Positions 42,961-52,041 of a DNA stretch of 64,000 nucleotides are shown here, piece by piece; position 1 is the first letter of the stretch; each line of letters begins with the position of its first letter. Source of the DNA: Azonexus sp. (lineage in GTDB: Bacteria > Pseudomonadota > Gammaproteobacteria > Burkholderiales > Rhodocyclaceae). The stretch covers positions 34,833-98,832 of the forward strand of contig JAGOBB010000007.1 of assembly GCA_017983615.1 (NCBI GenBank). Reading direction: 5' to 3'. Made by a program: the position numbers and the translations under genes. Under the pieces are notes generated by a model. That model was not told the DNA's origin. It saw nothing but the letters and a program-made list of their open reading frames with translations, and made no database searches.

Positions 42961-43377
42961 CTAACCCAGCACGTGCTCGTAAGCCCGCCTTAGCAGATTG
43001 CGCTCGACCTCGCTCAACCGCCGCGATTCGGTGATCGCGATGAAGCGGCTGTTGGTTCGTTCGGCGGCCGAGAAGGGTGGGTCGGTCGTGGTGAAGGCGG
43101 CGAGCAGGACCGGGACGTCGCCTTCCGGGGTGTCGACCCAGGCCGAGAATTCGGGTTCCGGTTCGATGGCGCCTTCGGGCAGGCCGAGGTGGATTTCGGC
43201 TTCGCGGACGACTGCGGTTGGGTGAAACTTGATTTTCGGCGAATAGTCCTCGTCGCGCAGCGCCGATAGCGCAGGCAGCGGGCTGAAGGCGACGATGCCA
43301 GCGCTGAAGCAGAGGAAGCGGACGCGGCCGCTGGTTTTCTGCTTGTGGAGCAGGATCAGGCGCGGTGAAACGCTCAT
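42961..43377 (-). CDS. Unassigned protein at the end of the nifN operon (1)
   Basis: A 138-residue protein, MSVSPRLILLHKQKTSGRVRF.., with no recognised domain. Hydrophobic central part (FLCFSAGIVAFSPLPALSAL), then a mixed alpha/beta C-terminal half with FHPTAVVREAEIHLGLPEGAIEPEPEFSAWVDTPEGDVPVLLAAFTTTDPPF and an Arg-rich end. It starts 3 bp after the preceding gene stop, so it is in the nif operon. Role in nitrogen fixation is suggested by position only. Confidence 0.75.
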   Translation of the reverse strand: MSVSPRLILLHKQKTSGRVRFLCFSAGIVAFSPLPALSALRDEDYSPKIKFHPTAVVREAEIHLGLPEGAIEPEPEFSAWVDTPEGDVPVLLAAFTTTDPPFSAAERTNSRFIAITESRRLSEVERNLLRRAYEHVLG

Positions 43378-43380
43378 TGT

Positions 43381-43725
43381 CTACTTGGCGTACTCGACAA
43401 TCAGGGCTTCGCCGCGCAAATGCTGCGGTCGGCCCCAAATCTGCACCGAATCCACGTAGCTGTCGGCTTTGTCCGGATGCGCCAGCAGCACCTGGTATTC
43501 GGCGAAGACGCGGCCGTCCGGGAAGAAGGTGGCCTTGCCGAAGCGGGCCTTGCCGCGCCAGTAGGCGACGACGCTGACTTCCTGCGAGAAGGGATCGAGC
43601 GCTTCCTCGAAGGTCGCCTCGGCCCACACCGGCTCGTCGCCGATGGACAGGCCGAGTTTGCTCACCTGGCCGCGCAGGGCGGCGCAGACGGCCTCGCCCA
43701 GCGTGGTATCAGGTGCTTGCGGCAT
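43381..43725 (-). CDS. Unassigned protein of the nifN operon (2)
   Basis: A 114-residue protein starting MPQAPDTTLGEAVCAALRG, chosen at 43725 because it is 2 bp from the fdxB stop; the longer open frame runs back over fdxB. It shows mixed beta strands (VSVVAYWRGKARFGKATFFPDGRVFAEYQVLL) resembling a small beta-barrel. No family is recognised. The C-terminus VQIWGRPQHLRGEALIVEY overlaps a degenerate repeat copy on the opposite strand. Likely a nif-linked accessory protein by operon position. Confidence 0.72.
   Translation of the reverse strand: MPQAPDTTLGEAVCAALRGQVSKLGLSIGDEPVWAEATFEEALDPFSQEVSVVAYWRGKARFGKATFFPDGRVFAEYQVLLAHPDKADSYVDSVQIWGRPQHLRGEALIVEYAK
43419..43445 (+). repeat. Degenerate copy of the dispersed repeat (uncertain)
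   Basis: AATGCTGCGGTC (one mismatch to the core, 43419-43430) followed by GGCCCC and AAATCT. Only one weak A/T tract follows; it may be a decayed copy or a chance match in coding sequence. Confidence 0.45.
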
Positions 43726-43727
43726 GA

Positions 43728-43997
43728 TCAGGCCGGCGTGTAGGTGTAGCAGTCCTTCGGACAGACGCGACCGCAGGAGCCGCAACCGATGCAATCCATG
43801 GGGTTGGCCAGGGACATCACCATCATGTTGTCGTCTTCGTTGTCATCGTCGTCGTCGAGTTCGCGTTCCACCAGATCAAGGACGTTGCGCGGACAGACCT
43901 TGTAGCAACGGCCGCAGCCGATGCACTTGGACTGGTCGAGGTTGGTGGCGAATTGCGGCGTCCATTCGACGCCGCCGCGGGTCAGGCCGGTAATCAT
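43728..43997 (-). CDS. fdxB: Nif-specific ferredoxin III (2[4Fe-4S])
   Basis: An 89-residue ferredoxin with two [4Fe-4S] motifs, CIGCGRCYKVCP and CIGCGSCGRVCP, separated by an acidic loop (ELDDDDDNEDDN). This is the ferredoxin III (nif-associated) layout, which is thought to supply electrons during FeMo-co biosynthesis. Its ATG overlaps the end of the DUF683 gene by 4 bp. Confidence 0.94.
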   Translation of the reverse strand: MITGLTRGGVEWTPQFATNLDQSKCIGCGRCYKVCPRNVLDLVERELDDDDDNEDDNMMVMSLANPMDCIGCGSCGRVCPKDCYTYTPA

Positions 43998-44212
43998 GCG
44001 GGTTGTCCTTTCTGGGCGGCGGACAGGCGGGCATTGGCTTCGGCCCAGGCCTGGCAGGCGTCAAAGGTGGATTGGGCGATGCCCGGGATCTCCTGGTAGG
44101 CCGCCGGCAGGCGGTCTTCCACGAGGTCGTGCATCTGGGATGCCCACTCGGAAGCGATGCGCTTGAGCTTCTTCACTTCCTTGTCGAGGGCGGCGATTTC
44201 TTCGGCGGACAT
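43994..44212 (-). CDS. DUF683 (CCE_0567-like) small helical nif protein
   Basis: A 72-residue helical hairpin, MSAEEIAALDKEVKKLKRIASEWASQMHDLVEDRLPAAYQEIPGIA.., matching the small DUF683 family found between the NifX-associated protein and ferredoxin III in nif clusters. The heptad pattern suggests a coiled-coil. Function is unknown; the conserved position suggests a part in FeMo-co trafficking. Confidence 0.88.
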   Translation of the reverse strand: MSAEEIAALDKEVKKLKRIASEWASQMHDLVEDRLPAAYQEIPGIAQSTFDACQAWAEANARLSAAQKGQPA

Positions 44213-44228
44213 GATGCCTCCCGAAAAA

Positions 44229-44690
44229 TTACAGGCCGGCGACGGCCGGGTGCTGGCCGATGCGCTCGATGGCGACGCCGAGGATCTTGTCGGCTTCGTC
44301 CTTCATCTTGGACAGGCTGGCAAAGCCGAAGCGATGCACGTCGCGCAGGGTGCGGTCGACGGCGACCAGCTTGCCGACGGTGATCAGGGCGCGGCCGAAG
44401 CCTTCGTGCGTCAGGTGCACCAGCGGCACGGCGAGCAGCTTGCATTCCTTTTCGATCAGCACGGCGATGGCGTTGTAGAAGGCCTTGACGCGGGAGATGG
44501 TCTCGTCGTCCGGATCGCCGATCAGCGGGATGGCCGCCTTGCGTTCCTTGGTCAGCACGTAGGGATCGAGAATCTTCTCGACGCTCCAGCCCTGATAGGT
44601 GCCGTAGGTGTCGAGGGCGCGCATCTGGCGGGCCATCTCCTTGACGAAATCGGTTTCGAAGATGGGATCGGCGGCAATGGCTTCGGTCAT
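44229..44690 (-). CDS. NifX-associated nitrogen fixation protein (DUF269)
   Basis: A 153-residue DUF269 protein with DPIFETDFVKEMARQMRALDTYGTYQGWSVEKILDPYVLTKERK and SRVKAFYNAIAVLIEKE. It occurs beside nifX in most nif clusters, and the molecular function is not settled. It starts 4 bp after the RseC-like gene stop and sits 16 bp before the DUF683 gene. Confidence 0.93.
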   Translation of the reverse strand: MTEAIAADPIFETDFVKEMARQMRALDTYGTYQGWSVEKILDPYVLTKERKAAIPLIGDPDDETISRVKAFYNAIAVLIEKECKLLAVPLVHLTHEGFGRALITVGKLVAVDRTLRDVHRFGFASLSKMKDEADKILGVAIERIGQHPAVAGL

Positions 44691-44694
44691 GGTG

Positions 44695-45150
44695 TTACTC
44701 CTTGGGGAATGCGGGGGGATCGTTGGTAATTGGCATCAGTTGCGGGGCCGGCATCAGGCCGGGGATCAGGCCGATGACGACACGGGCGATGGCCAGCGCG
44801 CCGAGAAAGCCGGCGATGGCGCCGAGCGCCGTACCGCCGTCGGTGCCTTCCAGCGTGGCGCCCAGCCAGGCGCCGAACAGCATGGCAAAGGCCGGGAAGA
44901 GATAGCCGAGCAGGGCGGAAAGGGTCAGCTTGCTCTCGGGCAGGCCGATCAGAACGAAGTCGCCGGCCCGGATGTCGCCGGATGTCGGGATGGTGATCAG
45001 GGTGGCCGGGCGGCCGCTGGCCATCTTGCCGATGCCGCAACTGCTGCCCTGGCCACAGGAGCTGCAGCCGGCGGTTTCCATGGCGACGATGGCCTTGCCG
45101 CCTTCGACGCGCTGGACGATGCCGCGATGTTCGATCATGCCGGTGCTCAT
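44695..45150 (-). CDS. RseC/MucC-family membrane protein in the nif operon
   Basis: A 151-residue protein with the RseC Cys cluster CSSCGQGSSCGIGK and two transmembrane helices (~78-98 and ~106-128) like the SoxR-reducing complex protein RseC, which acts with the Rsx/Rnf complex. Its place between nifX and DUF269 suggests it couples an Rnf-type electron supply to nitrogenase, which is inferred. The ATG overlaps the nifX stop by one base (TGATG). Confidence 0.85.
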   Translation of the reverse strand: MSTGMIEHRGIVQRVEGGKAIVAMETAGCSSCGQGSSCGIGKMASGRPATLITIPTSGDIRAGDFVLIGLPESKLTLSALLGYLFPAFAMLFGAWLGATLEGTDGGTALGAIAGFLGALAIARVVIGLIPGLMPAPQLMPITNDPPAFPKE

Positions 45151-45629
45151 CATCCTTCCCAACCTTCCTCTTCCATGCTGGCGAAGCGGTCCTCTGACTT
45201 GGCCTTGGTCTGGGTGGCCAGGGCGCGGTCGATCCAGGCGACGCCGCCTTCGGTCATGGCTTTTGAAATTTGCAGCAGCAGGTCGTCGATGCTGTCAATT
45301 TCGTCGACGCGCATCGGCTGGATGCCCTTGGCCATCAGCTTCTTGATCGCCGAGCCGCCGATCGCCATGACGTAGACCGCAACGCAGCCTTCGAGGAAAT
45401 CGATCTTGGCGCCCAGCTTGTCTTCGTTGCCGTCCATCGCCTCTTCGGCGAATTCGGCGACGCCGACCAGCGTTGCCTTGTCCGGCGTCACTTCATAGAC
45501 GGCGAAGGCTTCGGCAGAACCGAAGTGTTGGTTGACGCGGGTCCGGTCGGTGGAGGCGAAGGCGACCTTGATCACGGCTTCCGGCTCCTGCTTAATGGAC
45601 CAGACCAGCTGCAGCCGACGAGATGACAT
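45150..45629 (-). CDS. nifX: FeMo-cofactor carrier NifX
   Basis: A 159-residue carrier of NifB-co and the FeMo-co precursor (VK-cluster) between NifB, NifEN and NifDK. The core [42 protein letters not shown] matches the dinitrogenase iron-molybdenum cofactor-binding domain. The start [10 protein letters not shown] at 45629 overlaps nifN by 38 bp; the frame remains open further upstream but lies inside nifN. The C-terminal ~40 residues are acidic/helical. Confidence 0.93.
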   Translation of the reverse strand: MSSRRLQLVWSIKQEPEAVIKVAFASTDRTRVNQHFGSAEAFAVYEVTPDKATLVGVAEFAEEAMDGNEDKLGAKIDFLEGCVAVYVMAIGGSAIKKLMAKGIQPMRVDEIDSIDDLLLQISKAMTEGGVAWIDRALATQTKAKSEDRFASMEEEGWEG

Positions 45630-46998
45630 GTTGTTTGCCGGCACCGTGGTCGCGGTCGTCGGCCCAGTAGATTGATCGATAGGGTTCGAGTTCATGGTGT
45701 TGGCTCATCATCAGGTTGGCGAGATCGAACAGGGCCTGCCGCGTGCCGCGGTAGCCCACCCAGGTGCGGGCATAACCGCCCACGTGGTCGTACTGCGGGA
45801 AGCCGGCGCGCAACAGCGGCAGGCCAAGTCGTTCAGCGGTCTGGACGGCATGGGAGTTGGCGATGACCAGTTGCGCATCGGCCGCCTTCGCTTCCTTTTC
45901 CATGTCTTCGAGGTCGCCGATGATGACCTTGGGGATGGGCAGCGCCGCCAGGCTGTCGTGCTTGTGCGGGCTGACGGCGGCGACGATCTCGGCGCCCATG
46001 CCGGTCAGGTAGCGGGCCTGCATGCCGAGCAGGTCAGGGTCGGCGGCCAGCGCGATGCGGGCGAAACCGGCCATGAAATGGCAGTCGACCATCGCATCCT
46101 GCAACTGGGCGCGGTGGCGTTCGATCTTTTCCGGCACCGGCTTGCCGGAAATCTCGGCCAGCGCCTGGGTGAAATCGTCGCAATCGTCGAGGCCCATCAG
46201 GCCGGCGAAGCGGTAGTCGGGCACGGCGGTGCGTTTGTTCAGGATGTCGGCCGCCTTGGTCAGCGAGGGGCCGATGACCAGCGTCGCGGTCGACTCGCCC
46301 ATGATCTCGATTTCCGAGCGTGGCGTGCCGCCCAGCGTCAGCGCCGAGTATTCCGATTCGGTCAGGTGGCCGTCCAGCGAATCGCCGATGTCGGGGACGA
46401 CGATGGGGCGCAGGCCGAAGGCCTCGATCCACTCCTTGATCGCCTCGATGTCGCCCGGCGTCAGCATCGCCGAGGCCAGCACATTGACCTGCTTCGGCCG
46501 CTTGCCGACGGTGGCGCTTTCCGGCACCAGCGTTTCGATCAGCGACTCGATGGCCAGCGCGTAGCCGCTTTCCAGGCAGCCGACGTAATCCGGCGTATTG
46601 ACCGGGATCACCGCGACGTGGGCGAATTCGGGATGGGCGGCGCGAAAATCGCCGACCGCGCGGCGGATGTCGGTGCCCTGCGTTTCGGACAGGCCGGTGG
46701 TGACCAGGCCGATGATGTCCGGCTTGCTCTTGTCGGAAAGCGTACGCAGCGCCTCGATGATGTTCTCGTCGGCGCCCATGATCGTCGACACCTGATCCAT
46801 CGCCGTCGTCTGCAGCGGAATCGGCTCGCGGAAGTGGCGCACGAAGAACACCTTGCCGAAGGCCGTGCACCCCTGCGAGCCGTGCATCAGCGGCAGGCTG
46901 CGGGCGAGGCCGAGAAAGGCCAGCGAAGCGCCAACCGGCTGGCTAACCTTGAGCGGGTTAACCGCCAGCGCCTTCTTGGATTGGATGATTTCGGCCAT
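45592..46998 (-). CDS. nifN: FeMo-cofactor scaffold subunit NifN
   Basis: Beta-type subunit of the NifEN scaffold on which FeMo-co matures. The 468-residue protein has [37 protein letters not shown] (Cys44), [17 protein letters not shown] and the nitrogenase-component-1 fold. Its partner nifE is not adjacent: the upstream region goes straight to a sigma-54 promoter and then menC. It is therefore the first gene of an operon nifN-nifX-rseC-DUF269-DUF683-fdxB-orf-orf. Start [17 protein letters not shown] is typical. Confidence 0.95.
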   Translation of the reverse strand: MAEIIQSKKALAVNPLKVSQPVGASLAFLGLARSLPLMHGSQGCTAFGKVFFVRHFREPIPLQTTAMDQVSTIMGADENIIEALRTLSDKSKPDIIGLVTTGLSETQGTDIRRAVGDFRAAHPEFAHVAVIPVNTPDYVGCLESGYALAIESLIETLVPESATVGKRPKQVNVLASAMLTPGDIEAIKEWIEAFGLRPIVVPDIGDSLDGHLTESEYSALTLGGTPRSEIEIMGESTATLVIGPSLTKAADILNKRTAVPDYRFAGLMGLDDCDDFTQALAEISGKPVPEKIERHRAQLQDAMVDCHFMAGFARIALAADPDLLGMQARYLTGMGAEIVAAVSPHKHDSLAALPIPKVIIGDLEDMEKEAKAADAQLVIANSHAVQTAERLGLPLLRAGFPQYDHVGGYARTWVGYRGTRQALFDLANLMMSQHHELEPYRSIYWADDRDHGAGKQHVISSAAAGLVH

Positions 46999-47007
46999 TT
47001 TGCTCGG

Positions 47008-47040
47008 CTTGCTAAAAGGGTACGCATACCCTTTAGCAAG
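47008..47040. promoter_or_regulatory. Hairpin spanning the nifN promoter -12 region
   Basis: CTTGCTAAAAGGGTA (47008-47022) and TACCCTTTAGCAAG (47027-47040) pair over 14 bp with one bulged A and CGCA loop. One arm contains the -12 TTGCT of the sigma-54 promoter. This would place it across the transcription start and 5' leader of nifN. Confidence 0.75.
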
Positions 47041-47050
47041 GACCGAGCCA
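47035..47050 (-). promoter_or_regulatory. Sigma-54 promoter of nifN operon
   Basis: Minus strand TGGCTC-GGTCC-TTGCT: one mismatch to TGGCAC-N5-TTGCW. The -12 end is about 37 bp before the ATG. Confidence 0.85.
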
Positions 47051-47094
47051 AACTAAAAACGTAATTTATTCAGCGAGTTGGCGTGTTTGTGTCG

Positions 47095-47110
47095 TGTGGC
47101 AAATCCGACA
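47095..47110. promoter_or_regulatory. NifA upstream activator sequence for nifN
   Basis: TGTGGCAAATCCGACA fits TGT-N10-ACA, 45 bp upstream of the -24 element. It is less palindromic than the other two. It lies close to the menC 3' end. Confidence 0.75.
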
Positions 47111-47124
47111 ATGCGGGTTCCGGC

Positions 47125-48105
47125 CTAGGCCGCGAAGGGCTGAAAGCCGAGGCCGGCGACCGTCGGCAGTTGCAATCGGCCGCCGACGATGGCCGGTGCC
47201 GGCCCCGTATCGGCGGTCAGCCAGTCGGCCGTCGCCAGACCGTGCACCGCTTCCGGGGCCACGGCGGCAGCCAGGTGGGCGCAGGCGAGCAGCCCGCAGG
47301 CGCTTTCCAGGCTGGAGGTGACGATCACTTCGAGGCCCGAGGCGCGGGCGCGCAGGGCCAGTTCGACGCTGGCCAACAGGCCGTGGCGGGCCGGTTTGAT
47401 GACCAGACGGCGGACCGGCGGGTGGCGGAAGAAGTGGGCGTCGAGCAAATGGATCGATTCGTCGATGGCGAGCGGGAATGCTACGGTCGCCTGCAAATTT
47501 TGCAGAAAATCGGAATTGGGTTCGGCCAGCGGTTCTTCCAGTCCGTCGATCGGCAGGCCGGCGCAGGCGGCGAGGAAGGTTTGGGCGTCGTTGAAATTCC
47601 AGGCGCGGTTGGCATCGAGGCGCAGGCTCAGCCCCGGCGGCAGGTCGGCGGCGAGTCGGTGCAAATTGGCGATCTCCTCAGCCACCGGGCGCACGCCGAC
47701 CTTGAATTTGACGACCGAATAGCCCGCTGCAAGGGCATTTTCCAGAATGCTACACCCCAAGGGTGCTTCCTTCGGGGCGCGCTCGGCCCCAAAAAATGGC
47801 CAAAATCCACAATTGACCGCCATGCTGCTCACCGGCGGTTCGCCGCTCAACCAGGCATGCAGCGGCAGGCCGGCTTTCTGGGCGACCAGATCGAGATGGG
47901 CGGTTTCGTCGGCAAAGGCAGCGGCGGCGGCATCGCTGATGCCGAATTCGGGCAGCGGCGCGCAATCGCCCCAGCCGATCAGGCCATCGGCCGTTTGCAG
48001 CCGGAGCAGGCGGCCCTGACGCTCGCCGATCTCGCCCTGGCTGGTTTGCCACGGGCGCTTGAACGGCAGGGCGTAGGGCAGCCAGTCAGCCGCAACTATC
48101 TTCAC
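47125..48105 (-). CDS. menC: o-Succinylbenzoate synthase MenC
   Basis: Dehydrates SHCHC to o-succinylbenzoate in menaquinone synthesis (enolase superfamily). The 326-residue protein has the KxK motif (VVKFKVG), Asp in [10 protein letters not shown], Glu in LEEPLAEP, Asp in AIDES and Lys in VIKPARHG, all catalytic/metal residues of the family. The start is a GTG at 48105 overlapping the menB stop (GTGA); the longer frame upstream lies inside menB. Two dispersed repeats lie inside: one encodes [13 protein letters not shown], and a split one encodes the unusual insertion [19 protein letters not shown] near residue 105. Confidence 0.88.
   Translation of the reverse strand: MKIVAADWLPYALPFKRPWQTSQGEIGERQGRLLRLQTADGLIGWGDCAPLPEFGISDAAAAAFADETAHLDLVAQKAGLPLHAWLSGEPPVSSMAVNCGFWPFFGAERAPKEAPLGCSILENALAAGYSVVKFKVGVRPVAEEIANLHRLAADLPPGLSLRLDANRAWNFNDAQTFLAACAGLPIDGLEEPLAEPNSDFLQNLQATVAFPLAIDESIHLLDAHFFRHPPVRRLVIKPARHGLLASVELALRARASGLEVIVTSSLESACGLLACAHLAAAVAPEAVHGLATADWLTADTGPAPAIVGGRLQLPTVAGLGFQPFAA
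47476..47514 (+). repeat. Dispersed uptake-signal-like repeat, copy 12 (inside menC, antisense)
   Basis: Exact core at 47477-47488, then GCCTGC, AAATTTT, GCAG and AAAATCGG. Antisense to menC, whose reading there is A-T-V-A-F. Confidence 0.9.
47745..47808 (+). repeat. Dispersed repeat copy 13, split by a nested hairpin insertion (inside menC)
   Basis: AATGCTAC (47746-47753) is followed by 29 bp (47754-47782) that can fold as CCCCAAGG / CCTTCGGGG, then TCGGCCCC, AAAAAAT, GGCC and AAAATC (to 47807). Removing the 29 bp and adding GG would restore the exact core. The net change keeps the menC frame (+27 bp). Confidence 0.8.
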
Positions 48106-48926
48106 GGCCGCTTGCGGTACTTGCCGAAGTCGGGCGGACGGCGTTCGAGCCAGGCGTTGCGGCCTTCCTGGCCTTCTTCGCTCATGTAGAACAGGCCGGT
48201 GGCGTTGCCGGCAAGTTCCTGGATGCCGGCCAGGCCGTCGGTGTCGGCGTTGAAGCCGGCCTTGATCATGCGCAGCGCCATCGGCGACAGCTTGAGCATG
48301 TCGCGGCACCAATTGACGGTTTCTTCTTCCAGTTTTTCGACGGGCACGACGGCATTGACCAGGCCCCAGTCCAGCGCGGTGGCGGCGTCGTATTGCCGGC
48401 AGAGCAGCCAGATTTCCTTGGCCCGCTTGAGGCCGATGGTCCGTGCCATCAGCCCGGCGCCGAGGCCGGCGTCGAAGCTGCCGACGCGCGGCCCGGTCTG
48501 GCCGAAGCGGGCGTTGTCGGCGGCGATGCTCAGGTCGCAGACGAGGTGGAGCACGTGGCCGCCGCCGATGGCGTAGCCGGCGACCATGGCGACCACCGGC
48601 TTGGGCAGGCGGCGAATCTGCATCTGCAGGTCGAGCACGTTGAGGTGAGGCGTGCCGCCTTCGTCGATGTAGCCTTCGGCGCCGCGCACCTTCTGGTCGC
48701 CGCCCGAGCAGAAGGCCTCGCTGCCGGCGCCGGTCAGGATGATGGCGCCGATGGCGTTGTCGCGGTGGGCGCGGTGAAAGGCGTCAATCAGTTCATTGAC
48801 GGTTTCCGGCCGGAAGGCGTTGCGGCGTTCCGGGCGGTTGATGGTGATCTTGGCGATCCCCTCGGCGGCGTCGTAGAGGATGTCGGTGTAGCTATGGGCG
48901 CTCTGCCAGCGGATGCTCTCGGTCAT
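48102..48926 (-). CDS. menB: 1,4-Dihydroxy-2-naphthoyl-CoA synthase MenB
   Basis: Ring-closing crotonase in menaquinone synthesis. The 274-residue protein starts [40 protein letters not shown]. It shows the crotonase oxyanion-hole and substrate motifs of Men[54 protein letters not shown]-start menC overlaps its stop. The remaining men genes are not in the window. An open frame with an ATG at 49037 extends upstream into the hybrid kinase gene end and is not used. Confidence 0.95.
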   Translation of the reverse strand: MTESIRWQSAHSYTDILYDAAEGIAKITINRPERRNAFRPETVNELIDAFHRAHRDNAIGAIILTGAGSEAFCSGGDQKVRGAEGYIDEGGTPHLNVLDLQMQIRRLPKPVVAMVAGYAIGGGHVLHLVCDLSIAADNARFGQTGPRVGSFDAGLGAGLMARTIGLKRAKEIWLLCRQYDAATALDWGLVNAVVPVEKLEEETVNWCRDMLKLSPMALRMIKAGFNADTDGLAGIQELAGNATGLFYMSEEGQEGRNAWLERRPPDFGKYRKRP

Positions 48927-48996
48927 GATTCGGCGTCGGATTGCGATGGGCCGAAGTATAGCCCCGGCCGGCACGGGGGGATTTGATGTATGCCCC

Positions 48997-51900
48997 CTAC
49001 CGTCCCCAAAGCCCGGTGTCGTTCCGCTCGATGGCAACGCCCTGCAGGGCGATTTCCAGCGCTTCGATCAGCGGTTCGAGTGCGTTGGCCAGCGCCGTCC
49101 CGAGTTCGGCAACATTCGTCTGGCCGAGGTATTCGGCAGCCAGAATGCTCTTCGCCAGTTCCGTGATGGCAGGAGCCCCGATGTTGTCGGTCCCCGCCTT
49201 GAGCACATGGGCCATGCGCTGGATGGCAGTGTGATTCCCTTGCGCTACGTGGTGGCGTAGCAATTCCGGATCGTCCCGGTGTCGTTCGAGGAAGGTGGTC
49301 AGCAAGCGGACATAGAAGGGCTGTCGATTGAGGGCCATGGCCATTCCGTGCGCCAAGTCGAGTCCGTCGATGCTCGCCAGTCGTTCCAGTAGTCCGCCGT
49401 ATTGGTCGGCGCTCTCGGCTGTGCCGGCGCGCGGCGTGGCGTCCCTGCTTGGCAGCCACTTCAGCAATACCCGGTAGAGGTCTTCGGGATCGACCGGCTT
49501 GGCAACGAAATCGTTCATGCCCGCATCGAGGCAGCGTTGCCTGTCCTCGGCGAAGGCATTGGCGGTCATCGCAAGGATCGGGCGGTTTTCCCAGCCGGGC
49601 AGGTCGCGGATTTCCTGGGTCGCGGCGACACCATCGAGGCGCGGCATCTGCATGTCCATCAGGATCAGTTCGAAAGGCTGGGCAGTAGCCCGGTCCACCG
49701 CTTCGCGCCCATCGTTGGCGATGGTGATATTCAGGCCCACGGCACGCAGGATTTCGGTCGCCACTTCCTGGTTGATCTCGTTGTCCTCGGCGAGCAGGAT
49801 GCGTGCACCGGCACGGGTCTTCGCCAGTTCGGTGGCGGGGTCGACAGTCGCTTCCTCGACAGCGGTCTGCGTGGCATCGTGTCCGCGCTGCAGACGGGCG
49901 GTAAACCAGAAGGTGCTCCCTTTGCCCAACTGGCTGGTGACCCCGGCATCGCCCCCCATCATCCGGGCCAGCCGCCGGGTGATGGCCAGACCGAGCCCGG
50001 TGCCTCCATACTTGCGGGTCGTCGATGTGTCCGCCTGCTCAAAGCTGGTGAACAACCGGGACAACTTGTCGGGGGCAATGCCGATGCCCGTATCTTCAAC
50101 TTCGAAGCGGACCAGCAGGAAATTCTCGTCTTCGCCTTGCAACCGGGTGCGCAGCGCGATTCTGCCGTGCTCGGTGAATTTCACCGCATTGCCGGCAAAG
50201 TTGAGCAAGCCCTGGCGAACCCGCGTCGGATCGCCGCCCAGCCACATCGGCACGTCGCCCGGATCGACTTCGACGACCAGCCCTTTCTTGCCAGCCGCTT
50301 CGGCAATCAGGGTGCGGGTGTGATCGAGGATCTCGCTCAGCGAAAAATCTGTCTTTTCGAGCTGCATGCGCCCGGCTTCGATTTTTGACAGGTCGAGAAT
50401 GTCATTGATGATCGCCAGCAGGTGGAAAGCCGCCGTGTCGATCTTTTTCAGGCGTTCCAGTTGTGCGATAGAAAGATTGCTCTGGCGCAGCAGGTGGGTA
50501 AGGCCGACGATGGCATTCATCGGTGTCCGGATCTCGTGGCTCATGTTGGCCAGGAACTGGCTCTTTGCCGCGTTGGCAGCGTCGGCCTGTGCCCGGGCTT
50601 CGCTCAATTCCGCCGTGCGACTGGCGACCAGTTCCTCAAGGTGGTAGCGATGGGCGTCCAGCTCGCGGGCGATCTGCTTCTTTTCGGTAATGTCTTCCTT
50701 GATCGCCACGTAATGCGTGATGCAGCCGTCAGGCTGACGGATCGGGGCGACGATGGCGAATTCGACAAATTCGCTGCCATCCTTGCGCCGGTTGTAAAAC
50801 TCTCCATGCCAGGGCTTGCCATGAGCCAGCGCATCCCAGAGCGCCACGTAGTTTTCCTTAGGCGTCAGCCCCGATTGCAGGATGCGCGAGTTCTGGCCGA
50901 TGACCTCTTCGCGGGCATAGCCGGTGACGCGAAGGAAGGCCTCATTGACGTATTCGATATTGGCCCGGATGTCGGTGATGACGACGCATTCCGGGCTTTG
51001 TTCGACGGCCAGCGACAGCTTGCGCAATTGCTCCTCGGCCTGCTTGCGAGCGGTGATGTCGGTGGCGACCGACATCACACGCCGGGTGCCGTCGATGACG
51101 ACGGCGCTGATCGTTACGTCGAGCCAGAAGTGTCGGCCATCGATTGCCTGGCTTTGCCATTCGAAATGCTGGGTTCCTTCGTGAATGGCACGATGAATCC
51201 AGCGAACCATCTCGGCGCGATCGTACGGAGGCGCCAGCCACAACGCATGTTCGCGTATCTGTTCGAGGGTTTCATAGCCGTAGCTATCGAGGGCATGTTG
51301 GTTGGCATCGACCGGTGCGCCAGTTTCAGCGTCATGCACCATGATGGCCACTGCGGCGTTGTCGAATAGGGTACGGAAACGCTTTTCACTGGCCAGCAAG
51401 GCGGCCTCCGTCGCCTTTCGGTTGGTAATTTCGCGGGAAATGCCAAAAATCCCTGTCACCCGGCCTTGTGCATCATGCAGCGGCCCCTTGGTGGCAAGGA
51501 ATACGCGGTCGCCACCTGGGGTGCTGAGTGCCTCTTCGTTGGTGTGGAACCGGTTATCGCGGATGACCTGCTCGGTAATCTCCATCAGCATGGCTGCCTG
51601 ATCGGGCGGGAAAATGGCGCGGTCGTCACGGCCAATGACTTCGCTGGCCGGTTTGCCGACGAAATTGCAGGCGGCCCGGTTGAACAGGATATAGCGCCCC
51701 GCCAGATCCTTGGCGAAGATGGCATCGTCGGAGCTTTCGGCTATGGTTTCGATCAACTGCAGGGCGCGCATTTTTTCGGATTGCGCTGCCTTTTCACGCT
51801 CGGCGGAGGCAAGCAGTCTGGCCTGCATGCGACTGACCAGGCCGTAAAGAATGGCCGAGGTCACGGCAACGAACAGCCAGCCCTTGATCATGCTGGCTCG

Positions 51901-52041
51901 GACCAATTGCGCCGGGTCGTTGAACATTGCCTCGACCGCGGTGTCTGAGAAAAGAATCCAGAGTGCGGCAAACAGCGCGTAGATCAGGACGATCCGGAGT
52001 ACGGCGCCTTGAGGATGATTGGCCGGGCGGGTGTTGCTCAT
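48997..52041 (-). CDS. Hybrid sensor histidine kinase (PAS3-HisKA-HATPase-REC-Hpt)
   Basis: A 1014-residue complex phosphorelay kinase. Two membrane helices at ~15-35 and ~50-70, then three PAS/PAC domains (~95-460), HisKA ([19 protein letters not shown], His in SHE), HATPase ([54 protein letters not shown]), a receiver ([39 protein letters not shown]) and a C-terminal Hpt with [14 protein letters not shown]. Start 52041 chosen; an ATG at 52107 would add 22 residues. No partner regulator is adjacent. It resembles BarA/TorS-like global kinases. Confidence 0.92.
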   Translation of the reverse strand: MSNTRPANHPQGAVLRIVLIYALFAALWILFSDTAVEAMFNDPAQLVRASMIKGWLFVAVTSAILYGLVSRMQARLLASAEREKAAQSEKMRALQLIETIAESSDDAIFAKDLAGRYILFNRAACNFVGKPASEVIGRDDRAIFPPDQAAMLMEITEQVIRDNRFHTNEEALSTPGGDRVFLATKGPLHDAQGRVTGIFGISREITNRKATEAALLASEKRFRTLFDNAAVAIMVHDAETGAPVDANQHALDSYGYETLEQIREHALWLAPPYDRAEMVRWIHRAIHEGTQHFEWQSQAIDGRHFWLDVTISAVVIDGTRRVMSVATDITARKQAEEQLRKLSLAVEQSPECVVITDIRANIEYVNEAFLRVTGYAREEVIGQNSRILQSGLTPKENYVALWDALAHGKPWHGEFYNRRKDGSEFVEFAIVAPIRQPDGCITHYVAIKEDITEKKQIARELDAHRYHLEELVASRTAELSEARAQADAANAAKSQFLANMSHEIRTPMNAIVGLTHLLRQSNLSIAQLERLKKIDTAAFHLLAIINDILDLSKIEAGRMQLEKTDFSLSEILDHTRTLIAEAAGKKGLVVEVDPGDVPMWLGGDPTRVRQGLLNFAGNAVKFTEHGRIALRTRLQGEDENFLLVRFEVEDTGIGIAPDKLSRLFTSFEQADTSTTRKYGGTGLGLAITRRLARMMGGDAGVTSQLGKGSTFWFTARLQRGHDATQTAVEEATVDPATELAKTRAGARILLAEDNEINQEVATEILRAVGLNITIANDGREAVDRATAQPFELILMDMQMPRLDGVAATQEIRDLPGWENRPILAMTANAFAEDRQRCLDAGMNDFVAKPVDPEDLYRVLLKWLPSRDATPRAGTAESADQYGGLLERLASIDGLDLAHGMAMALNRQPFYVRLLTTFLERHRDDPELLRHHVAQGNHTAIQRMAHVLKAGTDNIGAPAITELAKSILAAEYLGQTNVAELGTALANALEPLIEALEIALQGVAIERNDTGLWGR

